NCBI RefSeq assembly: GCF_037893015.1
Contig: NC_133661.1
Location: forward strand, 186,680,203 to 186,744,202
Reading direction: 5' to 3'
DNA length: 64,000 nucleotides
Origin: Macrotis lagotis
Lineage: Eukaryota > Chordata > Mammalia > Peramelemorphia > Peramelidae
Shown here: in pieces, positions 57,278-64,000 of the stretch
Numbering within the stretch: position 1 is the stretch's first letter
Layout: every line of letters begins with the position of its first letter
Made by a program: the position numbers and the translations under genes
Notes under the pieces: model-generated
Seen by the model: only the letters and a program-made list of their open reading frames with translations
The model's database searches: none
Told to the model about the DNA's origin: nothing

Positions 57278-57418
57278 AGGGTCACTGAGTGGCATAGCAG
57301 ACAGATCCCTGGCCCTGGGGCCAAGAGGCCCTGAGCCCCTCTACCACCCCTTAGGCCCAGCATCCACCTGGTCCTATGGTCCTGGACAGGCCATCCAATC
57401 CCAGCCCCTTGCAAGAAG
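57278..57418 (+). repeat. SINE-like module 1 in HAL1-B
   Basis: SINE-sense module with GTAGGGTCACTGAGTGG, CCCTGGCCCTGGGGCCAAG and CCAATCCCAGCCCCTTGCAAG, collinear with 48481-48617 of copy A. Confidence 0.78.
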
Positions 57419-57996
57419 TAAAAAAGAAAATGTGTTATATCTGACCACTCTCCCCCCATGGTCCATCCTCTCCTTCATCACTCACATCCCCGCCATTCCC
57501 CCTGTCCCTCCTTCTTACTCCAGATGCAAGTATATATGCTGTTTCCTCTCCTAGCCATCTCTGATGAGAGCAAAGATTCCCTCATCCCCCCTTGTCTTCC
57601 CCCCTTCCATATCATTGCAATAGCTCATTGTAATAAAGAAAAATCTTATTATATGAAATATCTTGGCCTATTCCCCCTCTCCTTTTTCTTTCTCCCATTA
57701 CATTTCCCTTTTTTTCTATTGACTCCATTTTTACACCATATTTTATCTTCAAATTCAGCTTTCTCCTGTGCTTCAACTATAAAAGCTGCTTCTACCTGCT
57801 CTATTAACTGAGAAGGTTCATATGAGTATTATCAGTGTCATTTTTCTATACGGGAATATATGCAGTTCATCATCAAGTCCCTCATATTTTCCCCTTATCC
57901 TCCAATCTCTATGCTTCACCTGAGTCCTGTATTTGAAGATCAAACCTTCTGTTCAGCTCTGGCCATTCCAACAGGAACATTTGAAATTCCCCTGGT

Positions 57997-58998
57997 TCAT
58001 TGAAAGTCCATTTTTTTCCCTAGAAGAGAACATTCAGTTTTGCTGGGTACTTCATTCTCAGTTGCATTCCAAGCTCTTTTACCTTCCAGTATATTATATT
58101 GCAAGCCCTATGAGCTTTTGATGTAGTTGCTGCTAAGTCCTGTGAGATCCTAATTGCAGCTCCACGATATTTGAATTGCGTCTTTCTGGCTGATTGTAAT
58201 ATTTTCTCTTTGACTTGGGAGTTCTGGAACTTGGCTATAATATTCCTAGGGGTTGGTTTTTTGGGATTTCTCTTTTGGGGGATTGGTGGATTCTCTCCAT
58301 TTCTATTTTGCCCTCTGCTTCTAGGATATCAGGGCAATTTTCCTGTAGTAATTCTTTGAAAATGATGTCAAGGCTCTTTTCCTGATCATGACTTTTAGGT
58401 ATTCCAATAATTTTTAAATTATCTTTCCTAAGTCTGTTTTCCATATCAGTTGTTTTTTCAATGAGATGTTTCACATTTTCTTCTAAGTTTTCATTTTTTT
58501 GTTTTTGAAGTAATGAGTCTTGATTTCTCATACATACATACATCAACCTCCCTGATTTCTATTCTTTGTCTGAAGGATTTGTTTTCCTCAGAGAGTTTTC
58601 TTATCTCTTTTTCCATCTGGCCAATTTTGCTTTTTAAAGCATTCTTCTCCTCAGTAACTTTTTGAACTGTTTTATCCATTTGACCTAAGCTGGTTTTAAG
58701 CATGCTATTTTCTTCAGCATTTTTTTGGATTTCCTTGACTAGGTGGCTGACTTCATTTTCATGCTTTTCCTGCATCTCTCTCATTTCTTTTCCCAATTTT
58801 TCTTCTAACTCCCTCATTTGATTTTCAAAGTCTTTTTTGAGCTCTGTCATAGCCTGATCCCAATTTCTGTTTTTCCTTGGAGTCTTTAGATGCAGGAGCT
58901 TGTGTTTCCTCATCTTCAGACTGAGTATATTGATCCTTCTTGGGATCATAGATAATGTATTTCCCAATGGTGTTCCTCTTTTTTCTCTGCTTGCTCAC
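57997..58998 (-). pseudogene. HAL1 ORF1 (L1 ORF1p-like), copy B
   Basis: L1 ORF1p-like protein read on the minus strand: coiled coil (MTELKKDFENQMRELEEK, then repeated KEI-type heptads with MEKEIRKLSEENKSF) to about 58560, then the RRM-like part RLRKDNLKIIGIPKS and ESPD-like QENCPDILEAEG. A short TACA-repeat expansion near 58530 and a one-base loss in an A run near 58258 shift the frame, so the protein cannot be made whole. As in copy A, GTG occupies the expected start (58996-58998). Confidence 0.85.
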
Positions 58999-59729
58999 TT
59001 TCCCAGCCTAAGCCTGTTTGGGGGGGGGGGTGCTTCTTGAGCTTTTGGGACACTTCCACAAGGGTCTCAGTGTGTGAGGCTCTGACCTCCCTCCTGGTCT
59101 GTGAATGACCATATGCACCCCCCTCTGCTACAGAGCTAAGGTGGGTGGGGGGGCTGCTGTTCTATGGGGTGGCCTAGACTGCAATCAGGATCTGAATGTG
59201 ATCAGAGTCCTAGAGTCCTGTTTCAGGGGCATAGGACAGAGCTCTGCAGTCTCTCTCTCTCTCTCTCTTAACTCCCCTCCCTAGGTTCTATGGGCTCATG
59301 CCCTGGGGGCTACTGCTTACCAGCTCCACCTACTTCCATTTCCTGGATCTGGATTGCCTTGGCCATGGGGCTCACTGTGTGCCCTGAGGGCTGGGCTTCA
59401 CATACTTACTCTGGCAGAGGTCCCCTGCTGTTCCTCCATTTTTGCGCCCGGTGCTCCCCCGGGACATAGGTCAGGAAACTGCCCTGCTGCCAGCACCCTG
59501 GGGCTGCCTCCAGGAGGCTGAAGTTCTTTTGCTCTGGCGGGCCACCCCTCAGCCCCAGGGAGCAGAGCCTTTCTGCTCTTTTCCAGGTTACCTTGAGTGG
59601 GAGAACTGCCTCACTGGGTCCCTTTGTGGGTTCTGTCTCTCTTAAATTTAGTTAGAGTCCTTAGTTTAGAAGTTTTATGATAGATTGTCTAAGACAGGAT
59701 CCTCTCTTGTTGCCATCTTGGCTCCGCCC

Positions 59730-59746
59730 CTGTTCCTGTCATTTTT
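59730..59746 (+). repeat. Target-site duplication of HAL1-B (right)
   Basis: CTGTTCCTGTCATTTTT, adjoining the GCCAAGATGGC end of the element. Confidence 0.95.
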
Positions 59747-60152
59747 CCTGGAGTTGTCGGTTGCAAAAACCATACCAACTGTTCCTCTACTTTTTCTGAA
59801 GTCACACTGGATCTCAGGGAACCCATTGGGAAGGACTTTGGCAAGAATCTTATCAGTAATTACTTAAAAAGAAATACCCTTGTGATTGTCACAGGACAAT
59901 TTATTCCCTTTTCCTTTATGGAGACAGACAATGGGAGCATCCTTGAATTCTTGGGGGATAACCTCTTCATGGCATATAACCCGAAAATTTTCAGTAAGTT
60001 TTTGAATGAGCAATAGTCTCCCATCTTGTAGATCTCAGATGGAATAGAATCAACATCAGGTGCTTTGTCACTTGAAAGGAGTCTAATGGCATTCAAAGTC
60101 TCTTATTAAGTTGGAACTTCATCTAGGAACTAATTGACTTCAGCTTAGTTGA
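59747..60152 (-). mobile_element. RTE-type LINE, 5' part of the interrupted copy
   Basis: Minus-strand continuation of 55197-56541. 59860-60096 reads AIRLLSSDKAPDVDSIPSE, the N-terminal RT motif of RTE elements (AI..L...KAPG.D.IP.E), then decayed RT motif 2. Confidence 0.85.
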
Positions 60153-60159
60153 AGATTGA

Positions 60160-60700
60160 CTAACATAAGAGGAAAGGAAAATGATAAATATTGGAAAGGA
60201 AGTGAAAATATTGAGGCAGTTGTGAACTGAGTAGAGTTGTGAACTGAGCCAACCACTCTAGAGAGGAATTTGGAATTATTCTAAAAGGCTTTAAAATTTT
60301 GCATACTCTTTGAGTACTAGATTTGAATACCAAAAAGATTAAAAGGGGTATGGAAGGCCTAAGTATACAAATAGCTTTTTGTGGTGGCAAAGAATTGAAA
60401 ATTAGGGGAATATCCATTAACTGCGGGAATGACTGAACAAGCTGTGGTATGTGATCATAATAGGATACTGTTTTGCTTTAAGAAATGATAAGCAGGGTGA
60501 ATCTAGGGGGCATAGTGATAGAGAACTAGCCCTGGAGTCAGGATGAACTGAGTTCAAATCCAGACTCAGACATTTAATAATTTCTTAACTATGTGACCTT
60601 GACCAAGTCACTTAATCCCATTGCCTTGCAAAAAACAAAAATAAATTAATATGTTAATTTAGGGAAAAAAAAGAAATGATGAGCAGGATGTGTTCATAGA
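60160..60700 (+). mobile_element. L1 3' fragment, plus strand
   Basis: It has ATGATAAATATTGGAAAGG, GCCAACCACTCTAGAGAGG, AATTTGGAATTATTC, GTGGCAAAGAATTGAAAATT and GACTGAACAAGCTGTGG in L1 ORF2-end order. It lies between two RTE fragments and is interrupted by a SINE. Confidence 0.75.
60497..60670 (+). mobile_element. tRNA-derived SINE inside L1, with TSD
   Basis: Diverged sense copy. The 17-bp duplication AAGAAATGATAAGCAGG (60480-60496) reappears with one difference at 60671-60687. Confidence 0.9.
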
Positions 60701-60702
60701 GG

Positions 60703-60965
60703 CATCCTTGAATTCTTGGGGGATAACTTCTTCATGTAATACAACCTGGAAAATTTCAGTCAGTTTTTGCATGAGCAATGGACCCCTCATCTTGTATATC
60801 TCAGCAGAATAGAATCAGCACCATATGCTTTGCTACTTGCAAGAAGCCTAATGGCATTCCAACTGCTTCTTCAGTTGGAACTTCTGCCAGGGACTGATTG
60901 ACTTCAACTTGAGGTAAATGATCAATGACTTCTTCATTGATTCATGATGGTCTGTTGAGAAGTCT
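60703..60965 (-). mobile_element. Second RTE fragment
   Basis: It matches 59933-60150 at roughly four bases in five (GCATCCTTGAATTCTTGGGG, AATGGCATTC, AGTTGGAACTTC) and extends a little further 5'. Because it overlaps the first copy, it is a separate insertion. Confidence 0.8.
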
Positions 60966-60978
60966 ATAGAGGACTTCT

Positions 60979-62640
60979 GGGGTGGAGCCAGGATGGCAGC
61001 ACGAAGCTAACTTGCTCCCAGAGCTTTTCCTTACCAAAGAAGCCCCTATTCTGACATTCAATCTACAGATGCCACCAAGAAAAAGAGAAAGTTCAAAGTT
61101 TTCAGTGGTAGATATCCCAGAGGATCTCCAGTGAAGGTCTTTCTCTTTGAGGGAAAAGGGGAAGTAAAGACCAGAAGGCAGGAGACAGGGAAATCCAGCA
61201 GGAGGCTTTTAGCCAAAGAGCAATCCGGGTGCCCAACAGCTTGACAAAGCAGAGGTCCCAGCAGTTATATCGCAAGCGAGCAGGGTAACCCAAACGAAGC
61301 CTAAATCCCAGGAACAACAGGGCAAAAGACAGGACTGGGTCGGGAACAAAATACTGCTAAGTCAAAACTTGGACATAAAGGAAAACCAAAACTCTGCAAT
61401 GGCAAGGCCTGACCTGCATAGGCAACATCTTGAGAACAAGTCAGAGATCAGACTTCAGGCCCAGCAAAAAAAAAAAAAAAAAAAAGCTTGGCTACAGATC
61501 CAACTCCCTATACCCCAGGAGCAGAGCTAAAACAACAAAGATGAGTAGAAAAGCTAGTGCCCCACTATAGAATCTGCTTTACAGACAAAGATGATAACAA
61601 TGCCATATTTGAAGAAGAAATCAGTGAAAAACCAATCACAAGGGAAATATCAAAATAGTCTATAAACTGGACTTAAATACAAAAGCTCATCAAAAAGCTT
61701 AAAAAAGAATTTAAAAATGAAAGAAGAAAAGAAGAAATAAAATGGAAAAAAAGAATTGAGTCATGCAGGAAAATTATGAAAAATTGACCAGAGAATTCAA
61801 CATCTTTAAAAAGGAAACACAAAAGGTAATTGAAGAAAATAAACCCTAAAAATTAGAACTGAACAAATAGAAACCAACTAATGAACTAGACAACAAGATT
61901 CAATTAGACAAATCAAAAAGGCTGAAAAAAATTGAAGAAAATGTAAAGTATTTTTAGGGAAAACAAATGATCTAGAAAATAGATCCTGAAGAGACAATCT
62001 ATGAATCATTGCACTACTAGAAAGCCTAGATCAAAAAAAGATCCTAGAAGATATCATGCAGGAAATTATAAGGGGAAAACTGTCCAAATCTGCTAGAACA
62101 AGAAAACAAACCATTGAAAGAATCCACAGAACCCTTCCAGAAAGAGACCACAGGATAAAAGCTCCAAGGATTATTATAGTCAAATTCCAGAACTCTCAAA
62201 TAAAGAAGAGAATATTGCAGGCAGCAAAAAGAAAACAATACAAATAAAAAGGAAACAAAATCAGACTCACATAGGGCCTATCTGTTTCAACACTGAAGAA
62301 TCAGAAAACCTGGAATACCATATATCAGTGAACAAAGGACCTGGGATTACAACCCAGAATGTACTACCCTGAAAAATTCAGCATAGACTGTCAGGGAAAA
62401 TGATAGATATTCAACAAAATAGAGGACTTCCAGTATTTTCTTGCCCCCAAACCAGAACTGAACAGAGAATTCAGTCGCCAAATACAGGACTCAGTTGCAT
62501 AAAAAGGGAAAGAAAAAAAATGTGATGGTCAAGATCATCAAATTGTATACAACCCTAAAAGGGAAAATATAATACTTCTAATTCTTGAGAACTTTACTTC
62601 TCTTAGGATAAAGGGTTGAATATAATTGAAGAGATTGTAC
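60979..62640 (+). mobile_element. L1 LINE 5' end with ORF1, plus strand
   Basis: It starts GGGTGGAGCCAGGATGGC, the L1-type 5' end, followed by about 0.55 kb of 5' untranslated region with an A run near 61470, then ORF1. It is older than the HAL1 copies. The matching ORF2 start is probably at 63660, after an RTE fragment and a SINE. Confidence 0.75.
61541..62500 (+). pseudogene. L1 ORF1 remnant
   Basis: The start MSRKASA is followed by lysine-rich coiled-coil debris with stops. 62056-62247 is open and reads IERIHRTLPERDHR, then KAPRIIIVKFQNSQIKKRILQAAKRKQYK, the ORF1p RRM/C-terminal junction, close to KFQNSQVKEKILQ of HAL1. CCTGAAAAATTCAGC near 62370 is the C-terminal part. Confidence 0.75.
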
Positions 62641-62664
62641 TTAAAGGATATGGGTATAATTAAT

Positions 62665-62950
62665 TGGGTCTTGTCTCTCCATTGAAGAGATCCAAGATGA
62701 CATCACTCTGAGACAAAAAGCCCTGATGAAGAACAGAGTTGTTAATTTTAAATTTAAGTGTCTCATTATCCTTTGACCCACTTTAATTCTGTTGTGCTGA
62801 TGAAGTGTTGTGCTGATGAAGCTTAGCACTTACTCTGATCAGGGCATCATAAACTGGATTATCCTGAGTCAGTGTCTCTGTAATTTACAATGATTTGTAA
62901 AGTTTTCAGGTGAGACCTTAGTTCCCAGTACTTAGAGAGCTTTAAGATAG
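62665..62950 (-). mobile_element. RTE-type LINE 3' end, third fragment
   Basis: Antisense order as at 55215-55520: AAGATGACATCACTCTGAGAC, CCACTTTAATTCTGTTGTGC, ATCAGGGCATCATAAACTGG, GTCAGTGTCTC and GGTGAGACCTTAG. A short GTTGTGCTGATGAAG duplication is inside. Confidence 0.7.
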
Positions 62951-63493
62951 GGTTTGACTTAATCTGTGCTTCACTTAACAAGGGGTTAAGTGCCCTGGGT
63001 ATGGGGGCAGGGGTAAAGTGTGAGAGAAAATAGGCCTGGGGGGAAGGACACAAATAGTTCAAGAAATGACTTGGCATTGGATGATACTTTGGCTCGTGAG
63101 GAGAATTGTGTATACTTGGAGGGTACTTGAAAAGGGGGTAAAGTAATTATAATTTGATGAAATTTAAAACACTGTTGCTTATAAGCAAACAATCTGTGAT
63201 TCTTGGTAACAATATGAGTTTATCAAGCAAATAATCAAACTGTGATTGATGATACCTGATTAATAGTAAAAATACCAGGAGAAGAGACATATTTATAATT
63301 TTAGAGGGAAAGAAGGGAGAATGTGAGCCCTGATTAAATTTTATTCAATGGATTTGACCCGTAGAGGGAATAAGATATGTTCCCACTTGGGTTTTAAAAA
63401 AATCTATTTTAATATACAGGGCAGGGGGTGGGGAAGATAAGGGAAGAAGGGACTGACAAAAGAGAAGGCAAAGACCTAAGTGAAAATAAACTG

Positions 63494-63576
63494 ACCAGCC
63501 TCAGACACTTGATAATTACCTAGCTGTGTGACCTTGGGAAAGTCACTTAACCCCACTGCCTTATTTTTAAAAATTA
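63494..63576 (+). mobile_element. 5'-truncated tRNA-derived SINE with TSD
   Basis: Only the second half of the SINE, from CAGCCTCAGACACTTGATAA to the A-rich end. The duplication AAAATAAACTG lies at 63483-63493 and 63577-63587. Confidence 0.88.
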
Positions 63577-63659
63577 AAAATAAACTGCAATTTATATTTT
63601 AAAAGAAAAGTCAAAGTGGAAAGGGAATAAAATTTTAGTGAAGAAGAACAAGAGGAAAG

Positions 63660-64000
63660 GAAAGAGAAAAATATAAATGGAGAAGGATAACATGGAGGGA
63701 AATACAAAATTAGTAATCTTAATTGTAAATGTGAATGTGATGAATTGTCCCTTAAAATGGAAGTGGATAGCAGAATGAATCTAAAACCAGAATCCTAAAA
63801 TATGTTTAAAAGAAAAACATTTTTAAAAAATACAAGAAGCACATTTGAAACAGAGAGATACACACAGGGAAAAGTAAAAGATTGGAGCAAAATATGTTAT
63901 GCCTCAGCTGAAACAAAAAAAAAATCAGAAATACCAATCCTGATCTCAGATAAAGCAAAAGCAAAAATCGATATTATTAAAAGAGATAAGGAAGGAAACT
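63660..64000 (+). mobile_element. L1 ORF2 endonuclease start, runs off the window
   Basis: Broken frames read VILIVNVNVMNCPLK, then a KEKHFKK..KKHI and REIHTGKSKRLEQNMLC stretch, then ISDKAKAKIDIIKRDKEGN, the order of the L1 endonuclease (NVNGLNSP, ETH, ISDK..F, KRDKEG). The catalytic motifs are decayed. Possibly the ORF2 of the L1 at 60979. Confidence 0.78.

Larger units (their letters stand above)
56558..59729 (-). mobile_element. HAL1-type LINE (ORF1 only), copy B
   Basis: About 3.17 kb, minus strand, with a 17-bp duplication at both ends. It starts GGGGCGGAGCCAAGATGGC and ends in an A-rich tail, so it is full length. Same architecture as copy A: GC-rich 5' region, ORF1, three antisense SINE-like modules, short tail and no ORF2. 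It lies in the RT domain of an RTE LINE. Similarity to copy A is high throughout ORF1 and the 3' region, so both descend from one recent source. Confidence 0.92.

Overview
The window looks like a marsupial nuclear chromosome. The evidence is a very common tRNA-derived SINE with the marsupial-type body (box-A-like GCAGCTAGGTGGCGCAGTGG, the block ACTTAATAATTACCTAGCTG, end CATTGCCTTGCAAAA), abundant L1, an ORF1-only HAL1-type LINE, RTE-type LINEs, old L2 and CORE/MIR-type SINEs, and intron-bearing vertebrate tRNA-Tyr genes. The species cannot be fixed from the sequence. I find no host protein-coding exon. Every open frame I can explain belongs to a transposon, a simple repeat or the antisense of one.

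The functional content is an RNA polymerase III tRNA cluster: Pro-TGG (7795-7866, -), Leu-AAG (13416-13497, +), Thr-TGT (21861-21933, -), Pro-AGG (23247-23318, +), Tyr-GTA (30524-30613 and 31630-31720, -, both with introns) and Thr-TGT (38864-38936, -). Decayed members are a Tyr 5' half (30965-31000), a Pro copy (42398-42469), a Tyr copy (49684-49774) and a Pro relic (52678-52745). Isotype mix resembles the human 14q11.2 tRNA cluster. Thr(-)/Pro(+)/Tyr(-) occurs twice in the same order, with similar flanking DNA at several points. I read this as an old segmental duplication whose second copy kept Thr and lost Pro and Tyr.

Layout. 1-5 kb: an old LTR element with two LTRs, one carrying a SINE. 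5-12.4 kb: AT-rich DNA with microsatellites, tRNA-Pro and one SINE. 12.4-13.5 kb: an L2 tail, then tRNA-Leu. 14.6-19.3 kb: a minus-strand L1 interrupted by a plus-strand L1. 20-26.5 kb: first Thr/Pro module. 26.6-29.8 kb: old repeats. 30.5-32.4 kb: CpG-rich Tyr unit. 35.5-38.3 kb: L1 debris. 38.7-50.1 kb: second Thr/Pro/Tyr module, carrying a twin SINE insertion and a nearly full-length HAL1. 55.2-64 kb: nested RTE, HAL1 and L1.

The most unusual content is the pair of about 3.2 kb HAL1 copies (46152-49345, +; 56558-59729, -). Both have an L1-type 5' end, an ORF1 with no ORF2, and a 3' region holding three antisense tRNA-SINE modules. On the HAL1 sense strand these modules differ from the ordinary SINE of the window mainly by A-to-G changes shared by both copies. 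This is what one would expect if an edited RNA had been copied back into DNA and then amplified, although a divergent GC-rich SINE lineage is not excluded.
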